This document shows, in pieces, positions 46,531 through 56,639 of a stretch of 64,000 bases of DNA. The notes beneath the pieces were generated by a model that had not been told where the DNA came from, did not search any database, and saw only the letters and a list, made by a program, of their open reading frames with translations. Both the position numbers and the translations under genes were made by a program. Source of the DNA: Garcia nutans. Lineage: Eukaryota; Streptophyta; Magnoliopsida; Malpighiales; Euphorbiaceae. Numbering within the stretch: the stretch's first letter is position 1; the number at the start of each line of letters is the position of its first letter. The stretch spans positions 5,084,001-5,148,000 of the forward strand of contig CANTUV010000015.1 in the NCBI GenBank assembly GCA_947685225.1, read 5' to 3'.

Positions 46531-47400
46531 CCACCTAAACCTGACAAACCTCTATTACTATACTTAGCAGTAGAAGAAGAGTCGATAGGAGCCATGCGAG
46601 CCCAAGCAGATGAGTCGGGGATTGAGCATGCCGTTTACTATTTGAGTAGAAAGCTCCTACCTTATGAGGTTAAGTATAGTATCATTGAAAAGACATGTAT
46701 AGCTATGGTTTGGTCTTCTAAGAAGTTGCGGCATTACTTTCAATCATATAGTGTGCAAGCAATCTCCAAGTTGGATCCAATGAAGTACTTAAGGGAGACG
46801 CCCTCTTTAATTGGGAAATATGGTCGATGGTTGATAATATTAGAAGAATTTGAGATCGAGTATGTAACCAGGAAAATAATCAAGGGTAAAGCGGTGGCAG
46901 AATTCCTGGCTCAACAACCATTACCAGAAAGTGAAGAGGTAATCTTGGAATTTCCAGATGAACATTTAGAAGCAATTGAAATACAAGGGTGGAAAATGTA
47001 TTTTGATGGAGCAGCAAACAGGAAAGGAGCAGTTTTGGGAGTTATACTAGAATCGCCCAAAGGGGAACTCATCCCTTTAGCCAAAAAGTTGAAATTTAGG
47101 GCAACCAATAATATGGTGGAGTACGAAGCTTGTATTTTTGGTTTGGAAACCCTAATGATTATGAAGGTGGATAAGGTGGAAGTTTATGGTGATTCGTTGC
47201 TAGTAGTATCTCAAGTAAATGGAGAGTGGGAGTTGAAAGAAGAAAAATTGAAACCATCCACCATTACCTGACCACGATGAAGAAGAATTTTAAGGACTGT
47301 AGGTTTATACACCTTTCAAGAGAAGAAAATCAGATGGCCGATGCCTTAGCCACATTGGCTTCGGTATGGGAAAATCTTGTTAGCTTATTCCTTAAGCCTC
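46531..47400 (+). pseudogene. Tandem RNase H domains (element C)
   Basis: First domain (46555-46800): LLLYLAVEEESIGAMRAQAD ... YYLSRKLLPYEVKYS ... KLRHYFQSY, catalytic Asp absent. Tether region FEIEYVTRKIIKGKAVAEFL. Archaeal-type domain (46987-47370): MYFDGAANRKGA (Asp), NNMVEYEACIFGLE (Glu), VEVYGDSLLVV (Asp), ENQMADALA (Asp), so its active-site residues are all present. A 1-nt loss near 47255 breaks the frame in the middle of the second domain. Confidence 0.9.
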
Positions 47401-48707
47401 TGATCTTGACCAGTTCATCAACTCCTTGTTATGAATATGAGACAATCATGGAAATTGATGCGTGGTATGATACTATAAGGCAATTTTTGGAGGAAAGAGA
47501 ATACCCACCGTGGGCAACAAAGAAAGAGAGAAGAGCCATAAGGAGGTGGTCATTGCAATACATCACCTTTCATGGAGAGTTATATCAAAGATGGTCTGAT
47601 GGAGTGCATTTGAGATGTTTAAGAAAGCCTGAAGTTGAGAGCATCATGTCAGAAATACATGCGGGAAGTTGCAGTCCGCACATGAGTGGTTTGGCCCTAG
47701 TTATGAAGATTATTCGATAAGGTTACTATTTATTGACCATGGAGAAAGACTGTATTGAGTTTGTAAAGAAGTGCCAACAATGTCAGATGTATGGTAACTT
47801 GAATCATATGCCTCCTGAAGAACTACATTCAATGTCTTCACCCTGGCCATTTGCCACCTGGGGTATCGACATTATAGGAGAGATACATCCGACAGCCTCA
47901 AACGGTCACCGATTCATTGTAGTAGCAGTTGATTATTTTTCAAAATGGGTCGAAGCCGAATCCTTCAACAAGTTAGTTGCAAGTCAAATGGCTAGGTTTA
48001 TCGAAAAAAATCTTATCTGCAGATATAGGGTCCCGCAAAGTGTGATATCAAACAACGGGGTATAGTTTCAAGGAGCAGTTAAGGATTTATTCTTCAAGTA
48101 CCAAATCCATCATCATCGATCCTCTCCTTATAGACCAAAGGCTAATGGTGTAGTAGAAGCAACGAATAAGACAATTAAGCAAATTCCGTCCAAGATCACT
48201 AAGACTTACAGGGACTGGTCGAAAATGCTTCCCTTTGCTTTATGGGGATATAGGACAAGTGTGCGAACACCTACTGGGATGACACCTTTCTCTTTGGTTT
48301 ATGGGATGGAAGCGGTATTGCCAATTGAAATTGAGATCAAGTCACTGAGAGTAGTCTTGGAAGCTGAACTGCCTGAAATAGAATGGGTAGCAAGCAGATA
48401 CACACAACTAGCTTTATTAGAAGAGAGAAGGTTAAAGGCACTATATCATCACCAACTGTATCAAAAGAAGATAGCTCGGGCCTACAATAGAAGGGTCAAG
48501 GTCAGAAAATTCAGAGTTGGAGATTTGGTGTTGAAGCAATGTAAGTCTAATGTATTTGATCCAAGAGGGAAGTTCAGACCTAGCTGGGAAGGGCCATATG
48601 TCGCGAAACAAGTCATGTGCAAAGGTGCGATGAAGTTATCAGAAATGGATGGGAATGAATTTAGTGAGCCAGTAAACATTGACAGGTTGAAGAGGTTTTA
48701 TGTATGA
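47401..48707 (+). pseudogene. Tat integrase (element C), nearly full length
   Basis: H2C2 finger HAGSCSPHMSGLALVMK ... CIEFVKKCQQCQ; TAA at 47718-47720 replaces Gln. Core: GIDIIGEIHP (Asp), VISNNGV (second Asp changed to Asn) followed by TAG (48063-48065, Gln), VVEATNKTI (Glu). C-terminal domain reads KVRKFRVGDLVLKQCKSNVF, GPYVAKQVM and ends PVNIDRLKRFYV at TGA 48705-48707. The last 160 codons are open. Loss of the second Asp would abolish strand transfer. Confidence 0.92.
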
Positions 48708-49118
48708 TAGAAAAAAAAAAGAGAAAAAAAAATCGCTAGGTTAAAAACCCAAAAAGGGCAGCCTAGGAAAAAGTTAGAGCAGTCCGCTAGTTCCGAAAAC
48801 CTGAAAGGATGGACAAGGCAACAATTAGGGCTAAATGAGAGAAAATCCTCAATTAGAAAACCCGAAAGGGCTAATTGGCAACAGGAGTGATCTTGTGTAT
48901 ACTGGCTTTATGTTTGGTTGTTCCCTAATTTAATAAAATAGAATTAATGTTAAAATTATTCTATGTGCACTGTTATAAGTATTTGACCAAATATGGATGA
49001 AATAAATAATCATAATTGCAAAAGGTGATGACAAATTATAAAAGGAAAAGAAGCATCTTTTATTACTTTAGTAATTTTCATCCTAACAAAACACTTTCCG
49101 AATTGACAAATGAAAAAT
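48708..49118 (+). other. Convergent spacer with hairpin repeats (element C)
   Basis: No gene. Three hairpin-type repeats at about 48735-48765, 48785-48815 and 48851-48880, with GAAAACC(C) cores and flanks such as CTAGGTT/GCCTAGG and CAATTAG/CTAATTG. Then AT-rich sequence with AATAAA strings near 48930. Confidence 0.65.
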
Positions 49119-50444
49119 CTATGGCAGTCGATAAGTGTAACGTGCAAGCCAGCTTTGCCTCAGCAGATCCAAGTAGGATTTAGTCAAGCAAGGCATGTCT
49201 AGGTCAAAAGCAAAGTCAGAATCACGAGGCTCAGCTCCATACTGATGCCCAAGTCGGCGAGGATCATAGCATGTACCTTGACGAAGAGCAGCAAGGGGAA
49301 CGTACATCAAGTATGTCCACATGGTGATATGAGAAATCTTCCACCAAGGTACCAACCAACGGATATTGACTTCAGAGCGTGAGTGGATCCAGTCAGCATA
49401 TGAATAAGCAGGATGGAGTAGCTTCCTAGCAGAATGATGATGTGGCAGGTATCTCGCAAAATCCATGGAGGGAGTATCAAGCAAACAAAGACGCTCCTGA
49501 AGCCAAATCTGTGAAGAAAGAATTAAAAAAAAAGAGTCCGCTAAGTTGAAAACCCGCAAAGGCAGCTTAGGAAAAAATTAGGACAGCTCGCTAGTCCCGA
49601 AAACCTACATGGGCGGACTACGCAAAAGTTAGAGCAATAATAATAATAATAAAAAAAAAAGAAAAAAAAAGTTCGCTAAGTTGAAAACCCGCAAGGGCGG
49701 CTTAGGCAAAAATTAGGATAGCTCGCTAGTTCCGAAAACCTGCATGGGCGGACTAGGCAAAAGTTAGAGCAATAATAATAAAAAAAACCTAAATTGAAAA
49801 CCCAAAAGGAAAGTTTAGGTAATTACCCAGAGTAGTAATGGACTCCCAGTCAGTCTCCTTGACAATCCCAATTTAAATCGGTCTAATCCAACTAAGGTCT
49901 CGGCTAAGATCATAGGTACCGGCGACAAGCCTCCTTCCATTTGGTCCATAATATCCAATACTCGTGGATCAATATCACCATCAGAAGAAACAAGCAAGAA
50001 TTGACCGAGAAAGCAAAGACAAAGCATGCGTCCCCATGCCTTAGTAGGGGCTAAATGAGAAAAACAAAAGTCAATCAAAGGAGCAAGTAGAATTTTTTCA
50101 CCTCTCATCAACTGAAGAACTTCAGGTTTTGGAATTTGAAATAACATCTGCATCTTCTATTGAGTCTTGGAAATCAATGTGGGTAACGCCATTTGTTGAT
50201 TATTGGGATGTCCAAGGATGGCCTCAAATTCTTCAATCAAGGGATACATTTCAAAGCCATTAATTCTAAATACCCTAGAATCCATATCCCAAAAGGAAGC
50301 CACGGCATGTAAGAAGGAGTGGTCCAATTTGACATTTTGAAAACATTTTAAAACATCAAGCTTTGACCATGAAATTTGCTTCCAATGTATGGCATCCATA
50401 TTCTTAAATAGAATTTTTATTTTCTTTAAATGGTGCTCGGTCAT
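49119..50444 (-). pseudogene. Antisense PMD/DUF7745-like gene (element C)
   Basis: Same gene as 7919-9153. Exon 1 50444-49827 (MTEHHLKKIKILFKNMD ... RLTGSPLLL), GT donor (GG|GTAATT) at 49826; acceptor CAG|ATTTGG puts exon 2 at 49508-49119 (IWLQERLCLLDTP, VPWWKISHITMWTY, GTCYDPRRLGHQYG, stop). The exon-2 Gln that is TAG in A is intact here. One TAG (Gln, 50157-50159) interrupts exon 1 without frameshift. A and C copies differ at many codons but keep frame and splice sites, so selection acted on the ancestral protein. Molecular role unknown; DUF7745/PMD proteins are widespread in plants and sometimes carried by transposons. Confidence 0.78.
49509..49826 (-). other. Intron of antisense gene 1 with duplicated hairpin unit (element C)
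   Basis: 318 bp GT-AG. Plus-strand hairpin repeats at about 49536-49571, 49589-49620, 49676-49704, 49727-49759 and 49788-49818; the first two and next two form a ~140-bp tandem duplication. Poly-A/AAT tracts separate the units. Confidence 0.65.
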
Positions 50445-50783
50445 TGCTAAAAGGAGTCTTCACGTTGAAAGAGAGAGATTTTTGGTTTATGAATTAAAAG
50501 GGGCATGCAAGGTAATTTATATAAAAGAAAATAAACCTTTTCCAAAAGTGAAATGGAAAAGATGATGGGAAAGGATAATACCATATGGCATAAGGAAAGG
50601 AAGTGACAATTTCCTTTACTACATGGATTTGGTTTAACAAAAGAAGGTGGATATTAATTATGATGTATTATATATATATATAAAGAAGAAATTTGGCAGT
50701 AACGAAAAAATATGCAAAAAAAAAAAGGATTACAGTAAAGAGGAAAATTATATATTTTTTTATTGTACGATGTTTTACAATAT
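50445..50783. other. AT-rich spacer between antisense genes (element C)
   Basis: Promoter side of antisense gene 1 and 3' flank of antisense gene 2. A TATATATATATAA run at 50670-50682. Nothing else recognised. Confidence 0.5.
50513..50526 (-). promoter_or_regulatory. TATA box of antisense gene 1 (element C)
   Basis: Minus-strand TTTTATATAAATTA about 70 nt before ATG 50444; homologous to 9251-9261. Confidence 0.6.
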
Positions 50784-51394
50784 TTACATATCACTGAGAG
50801 GGTGGTGATAGGTCACCAAATAAAGACCTGAAAAAGTCGTCGTCTGTTGGAGGAGGGGGCAAAACACTCGTCCCGGGATCACCCGAAGTAGAAGCACTAA
50901 AATCCTTATTGCCTTGGAGTTCCGATTTGTCATGGTCCTCATCAGAAGCAGACGAAAGGATCTCATGGTCATCAGTCTGGGGGCCTCTCGATGAAGAAGC
51001 ACCGGGATCCCTCATTCCTTGAAATCGGAAGTCACAAAAATTTTTTTCGGATTGATGATATAAACTTTCAAAATGAGAAGCCTGCTGGTGACTTGCAGCT
51101 AACTCTTCTTGAAGTTCTTATTTTGTTCTTCAAGCATCCGCTGTGAGCCAAGAAGGGAAAAGGTAAGAGCATACATAATCATGCATACATATAGCATAAA
51201 CTATTATGAAATAAGAAACGTACCAGGTAGTTCATACCAATACCCTGCGGATGAGATGGCGTATCCGGCAGACTAGAATGAGAAAACGAAGGGGCAGTGA
51301 AAGAAGGTCCAGCCTCATGATCAAACAAGCCAACGGCCTGCAACAATCATTAAGAATCAAAGAAAGGCAAAGCAGTAGCAAGGGAAAAGTGGTT
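50784..51394 (-). pseudogene. 3' exons of the antisense MAIN-like gene (element C), 5' part lost
   Basis: Homologous to the last two exons at about 9554-10108. Exon at about 51338-51228 codes FDHEAGPSFTAPSFSHSS and SHPQGIGMNYL; final exon from about 51143 to 50791 codes a Glu/Gln-rich helix (LQEELAASHQQ), then MRDPGASSSRGPQTDDHEIL and an acidic, Pro-rich tail. A 1-nt loss near 51115 breaks the helix. Upstream exons with the PMD core are absent: homology to A ends at about 51394, where unrelated 3'-tail sequence begins. So in C the MAIN-like part was lost while the DUF7745-like gene stayed. Confidence 0.7.
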
Positions 51395-51664
51395 AAAGTG
51401 CAAAAACTTCCTTGGAAGATCAAAACAAGGGAAGAAGAGCCTGAATCAAGCAAGACATGGCTAAGCCAAATCAAGTTTGGCCGTGTTGCATCAAAAGAAA
51501 TTTTGGCAGAACATGATACTGGCAGGCAACACGGCCAAGCCACTGGCCGTGTCCCATCCTAAGCCAAGAACAAAGAAGAGCCAAAGAAAAGACATAGAAG
51601 CTGACACACCCAGAAGACACGGCCAAGCCATTGGCCGTGTCACTCCCATCTTCAAAGAACAAAG
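51395..51664 (+). repeat. Tat C 3' tail segment with ACACGGCC palindromes
   Basis: Non-coding. Holds TTGGCCGTGTT near 51478, ACACGGCC with GGCCGTGT around an 8-nt spacer at about 51530-51553, and GACACGGCC with GGCCGTGTC near 51616-51641. The motif and spacing match the palindromes of the LARD LTRs although the surrounding bases do not. Confidence 0.75.
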
Positions 51665-52772
51665 AAGACCCCGATCTCCAAGGATGAAGATCCATTTTCA
51701 AGGGTGAAGACCCGATCTCCAAGGGTAAAGATCCATTCTGAGGGTGAAGAATCACAATGCAAAGAACATCCGGAGCAGTCAGACTTCTCAACTTATAAAA
51801 GGTTAGTCAAATTTATTCTTGGGTCCAAGTACCCAATCTCAGGTCTAAGTACCCAAATCGAATTCAACCCAATCCTGGGTCCAAGTACTCAAATCAATTC
51901 AAGCTCGGGTCCAAGTACCCAATCTTGGGTCCAAGTGCCCAATCTCGAGTCTAAGTACCCAATCTAGGGTCCAAGTACCCAAATCAAGCCAATTTAGGAT
52001 TGAGTATCCAAATCCATTTAGGATCGAGTATCCAAATCCACCCAAATCCAATTTAGGATTGAGTATCCAAATCCAGATAGGATCGAGTATCCGAGCCTAG
52101 TTTAGGATCGAGTATCCAAGCCTAGTTTAGGATCAAGTATCTAAATCTCTCGGGTCCAGAACCCAAATTTTCCTTAGGTCCAAAACCTAGAATCACCCTT
52201 GAGTCCAAAACTCAAATCAGGTCCAGAATCCAAATTTTTCCTTAGGTCTAGAACCTAAAATTATCCCTGAGTCCAGAACTCAAACCGGGTCCAGAACCAA
52301 ATTTCCCTTAGGTCCAAAACCTAGAATCATCCTTCAGTCCAGAACTCGAACCGGGTCCAGAACCCAAATTTTCCTTAGGACCAGAACCTAAAATCATCCT
52401 TGAGTCCAGAACTCGAACCGGCTCCAAAACCTAAATTTTTCTTAGGTCTAGAACCTAAAATTATCCCTGAGTCCAGAACTCGAACCAAGTCCAGAACCCA
52501 AATTTACCTTCGGTCTAGAATCTAGAATTATCCTTGAGTCTAGAACTCGAACCGGGTCTAGAACCCAAATTTCCCTTAGGTTCAGAACCTAGAATCATCC
52601 TTGAGTCCAGAACTCAAACCAGGTCCAGAATCCAAATTTTTCTTAGGTCAAGAATCTAGAATTATTCTTGAGTCCAGAACTCGAACCGGGTCTAGAACCC
52701 AAATTTTCCTTAGGTCCAGAACCTAGAATCTCCCTTGAGTCCAAAACTCAAACCGGGTCCAGAACCCAAAAC
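51665..52772 (+). repeat. Mini-hairpin tandem array in the 3' tail of element C
   Basis: About 1.1 kb of short tandem units, each a 4-bp-stem inverted repeat. Block 1 (51682-51760): GGATGAAGATCC, GGGTGAAGACCC. Block 2 (51821-52140): GGGTCCAAGTACCC and GGATCGAGTATCC-type units every ~20-25 bp. Block 3 (52152-52767): about ten ~67-bp units, each with GGGTCCAGAACCC, AGGTCCAGAACCT and GAGTCCAGAACTC. Stem arms differ between units but stay complementary. It ends about 85 bp before the 3' LTR. Hypervariable tandem repeats between pol and 3' LTR are known in Tat/Ogre elements. Confidence 0.88.
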
Positions 52773-52856
52773 CTCAACCGTTTCATCAAAAATTAAGTCT
52801 TATTGCTTTTCACTCTCTTTCACTAAGGTTTTAGATCATTCAAGCATGGGACAAAC

Positions 52857-52938
52857 TGTAGACCCTTAATTTTTGACCCAATCCGGTCCAATATGTTTTA
52901 TTTAGTCCAAAATGATTTTTGTTGTCTAATTGGTCCAA
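52857..52938 (+). mobile_element. 5' end of element C 3' LTR, truncated
   Basis: TGTAGACCCTTAATTTTTGA ... TTGGTCCAA, 82 bp matching 32589-32670, after which a pol fragment is joined. The preceding CAAGCATGGGACAAAC is where a purine tract would be but is not a strong one. Confidence 0.8.
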
Positions 52939-53609
52939 TCTTGAAGAGGTTTTTCTTAAAGCTCTAGACATGGGACCACTCCAAGGAAAGCCCGAGCCAA
53001 TCATGTTCATGGGAAAGCTGATCTCGGGTTTTGAGATCTTTGCTAATGTTACTGAACTGGTAGAACTGATGAAGAAAGAGCTTGTCTTGCTAGCTGACAA
53101 GAAGCCTATCCCAGAAAAGAAGAAGGAATCTACCCTGAAAGTCCAGGCAACTCCAGAGGAGATTGCTGCTTTAGTTGAAAAAAAATTTGAAGATGTTTTA
53201 GTTTATGATTTTGAGAACACTGATTTTGATTTTAATTTTTCTACTTTGTATGAGGATGATGATGTTTTCTTTTCCAAGATGAATGCAATGAAGTTTCATT
53301 TTGCTTACTTGTGTGATGTTTTCCTGATGGTTGCATACATTCAAGTAGTCATTACATATGCATTTTCAATATTAACATTGTTGACACACAAACATTAAAT
53401 TTGGAAACAACCGATAATCCTAAAAACATTAGCATAACATCTGACTTTACTCCTAAAGAGAGAGTGAGATATGAAAAAAATATTGAAGAAATATGAAAAA
53501 GTCTTTGCTTGGTCATATGAGGATATGCCTGGGATTGATCGAGACATAGCCGAGCATTTGATTCCGACCTACACTCACATAAAACCTATCAAACAAAATC
53601 TTAGACGGT
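52939..53609 (+). pseudogene. Pol fragment (G-patch distal part to RT lead-in), duplicated from B
   Basis: Matches 31922-32588 at high identity: FLKALDMGPLQGKPEPIMFM, TPEEIAALVEKKFEDVL, the acidic FDFNFSTLYEDDD stretch, and the IKPIKQNLRR end. The TAA of B at 31961 is still CAA here. It shares B's frameshift (…CDVFLMVAYIQVV) and stops at the same base before an LTR, so both copies come from one event. Confidence 0.85.
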
Positions 53610-55666
53610 TGTAGACCCTTAATTTTTGACCCAATCCGGTCCAATATGTTTTATTTAGTCCAAAATAATTTTTATTGCCTAATTGGTCCAAAATAATTTT
53701 TGTTAAATAATTTTTGCTTTAGTATCTAATTTTTATTAATAAAAAATAAAAATAAACAAATCAAAATAAAAAAAAATCGGAGTCGGAAAAATCGGCAGTG
53801 AAAAAATAGTCGCAGGGGCCCGTGGGCAATTTCGACAGCAGGAAATTCCTGCAAGCGAAATCACTGTGCTATTTCACCCGCAAGAAAATCCTGCAGGTGA
53901 AATAGCTCGCCCGCAGGCCCACTGACCTCACCACTGATGCGGTTTTCTGGGGCAGAATTTTTTCGCCAGCGTATTTTTTCCTTTGGCAATTTTTTTCGGC
54001 AGCGCAAATTTTCCGACCTAAATTTTTCTAAAGCTAATCCAATTAGGTTTCGATTTCTTCTTTTTTATTAATATTACTTGCCTTAACTAATAAGGATTAA
54101 ACAACCTCAAACCACTATAAATAAGGACCAAAGGCAATTAATTGAGGGAGGAAAATTTTTGGCAGTAGCTTGGAAATTGGAAAACCAAATCAGTGAAGGA
54201 AAAGTAATAAATTCAATTCAATTGATTTTTAAGGAGCAGCATCACGATTTAAGGAATTGAAAGGCAAAAAATGGTTTGTCTTTGGAGTTAGTTCATCCAA
54301 GAAGAATTGTTTTTGGAGGAATCATCAAAAGAAGGTATGTGTTAATTGATTTTCTTTAATTGTTTTTACACAGTAGCAAATCTATGAAATTTAGGTTATT
54401 CAAAATTAAAAACCTTTGAACTTTAATTTTGTTTTTCTAAAGTTAAAAACATTAATCTGTTGCTTTATTTCCCAAAGAATTTAAAGTTATTAGTTTTATT
54501 TCTTTAAAACCTCAACACCAAATTTTTTTTCTAAATTTACAAAATCTTAAAACATGTTCTGTTTCTTATAAAAAAACCCTAAAAACACTTTTTCCAATTA
54601 TATAAATCTTTTCTATTTAGAAAAACTTTAATTTGTTTGGTTTATTTTCATAAAATCACATAAAAGTATCAAATTGATTTTTAATCCTAAAAGTTCCATG
54701 CATCACCCGTGACCCTAAATTCTAAAAATACTAAACCACATTCAACTTCCAAAATTCAAAATAATGAACACTAACCCTTTTAAAACCTTAAACCCTAATT
54801 TTTATGAACCCTAATCCTTTTTAAAACATTAAAAAACATAAAAACATAAAAACATAAATTTTACACAGTAGCTTAAAAACACAATGAATCACCATTTTAA
54901 GCCACAAATCAAAAGTATTTCAAAGTGTCTAAAACCCTAGTTTCATGATTTCACCATTCAAATATTAATTTGGTTAATCAAAGTGTCTTACCAACCTTTT
55001 AAAACTTAAAACCCTAATCTATTTTAATTCCATAAAAAGTCACAGTAGCTATAATTGAACTTCTATTTGCTTTATTTAATTCCATATTTGATTATGCTTT
55101 GATTTATTATGCTTTAATTTATTTAATTTCAATACTTGATTTATTTAATTTATCATGGATGGATGTTTATTTTCTATTTTGATTAATACCTTTGATGAAT
55201 GGTTTATTTATTATGAATGGTTATTTACTTTTATCAATTTATTTAGACTTCCAAATGTTGTAAGAGGTATGTTTCCACTTGGTGGGTACCTCATTAGTTA
55301 AATATCATGTAATTTAATTTGCTTTTCTATTTTAGAACTAATGTAAAGGGCATGTTTCTACCTTTTGGTGGGTGTCCTATCTAGGCATATGACGTAAGGA
55401 CATGTTTCCAACCTTGGATGGGTGTCCATTTATTTGTTTTGTTTGGACATTGCTTTGATTTTAATATAATGATGCTTTCTTTTAATTATTGTGTGTAATA
55501 TGGATAATATTGTTATATTTAAGAATTTTATAATATTAAGACCTGTAAAGGAAGCCGATTCCAATGAACCGGGCGTTGTGGGGGTGCTGGGCCATTTCTC
55601 ACCTTCCCCACATGTACCCAACTTTTTAAACCCATTAGGGGGTTGGGGATTCCTTAGGAATTGAGT
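53610..55666 (+). mobile_element. Tat LTR lacking its 3' end
   Basis: TGTAGACCCTTAATTTTTGA start, collinear with 32589 to about 34690. Two U3 inverted repeats (53829-53861, 53869-53905) against three in the C LTR; TATA at 54115. It breaks at GGAATTGAGT (55657-55666), joined to integrase through the shared string ATTGAGT. Confidence 0.88.
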
Positions 55667-56598
55667 ATTTTGTAAGAAAATGCCAGCAATGCCTGATGCA
55701 TGGTAATTTGAACCACATGCCTCCTAAAGAATTGCATTTTATGTCTTCACCCTAGCCTTTTGCAACTTGGGGAATTGACATCATTGGGGAGATACATTCG
55801 ATTGCTTCAAATGGCCACCGATTCTTTATAGTAATGGTTGATTAGTTTTCAAAATGGGTTGAGGCCAAATCTTTCAACAAGCTAGAGCAAGCAAATGGCT
55901 AGATTTATTGAAATAAACCTTATCTGCAGATATGGGGTCCTGCATAGTGTGATATCAGATAATGGGGGTGCATTTTCAAGGAGTAAGTACCAAATCCATC
56001 ACCACAGGTCTTCTCCTTATAGACCAAAGGCTAATGGTGTAATAGAAGTGACAAATAAGATAATAAAGCAGATCCTATCCAAGATGACCAAAACATATAG
56101 AGATTGATCAGAAGTGCTTCCTTTTACTTTATGGGGGGTATAAGACCAATGTGCGAACCCTAACAGGAATAACACCATTTTCCTTGGTTTATGGGATGGA
56201 AGTCATGTTACTAATTTAATCAAGATTAAATTTTTATGGGTGGTCCTGGAAGCAGAATTGCCTAAGATGGAATGGGTAGCAAGTAGATAAACACAACTAG
56301 CCTTGTTAGAAGAAAGAAGATTGAAGGCATTGTACCATAACCAGCTGTATCAAATGAAAATTGCCCTGGCTTATAATAGAAGAGTTAAAGTTAGGAAGCT
56401 TAAGGTTGGTGACTTAGTGTTGAAGCAGTGCAAGCCTAATGTCCCCGACCCAAGAGGTAACTTTAGACCTAGTCGGGAAGGACCATACATTGTGAAGAAA
56501 GTCATGAGCAAGGGTGCAGTCAAGTTGTCAGACATGGATGGGAATGAGTTTAGCGAGCCAGTAAACATTGACAGGTTAAAGAGGTTCTATGTTTGAAA
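55667..56598 (+). pseudogene. Tat integrase relic
   Basis: Badly decayed integrase with frame breaks and many stops: KCQQC-like finger end, GIDIIGEIH region, MARFIEINLICRYGVLHSVI then SDNGG (second Asp), a ~30-bp deletion, HHHRSSPYRPKANGVIEVTN (Glu), and a readable C-terminus 56303-56596 (LEERRLKALYHNQLYQ, KVGDLVLKQCKPNVPDPRG, PVNIDRLKRFYV). It is more diverged from A, C and D than these are from one another, so it comes from a separate, older insertion. Confidence 0.85.
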
Positions 56599-56639
56599 TA
56601 AAAAAAAAAGCTCGCTAGGTTGAAAAGCCAAAAGGGCAG
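56599..56639 (+). other. Stub of pol-downstream spacer
   Basis: AAAAAAAAGCTCGCTAGGTT and GCCAAAAGGGCAG: the first half of the hairpin-type repeat that follows pol in C, cut by the reverse LTR. Confidence 0.6.

Noticed and set aside
52152..52767. CRISPR-like regular repeats
   Set aside because: Unit is itself subdivided into three mini-repeats, spacers are as repetitive as the repeats, and the host is a plant. It is a retrotransposon 3'-tail tandem array.
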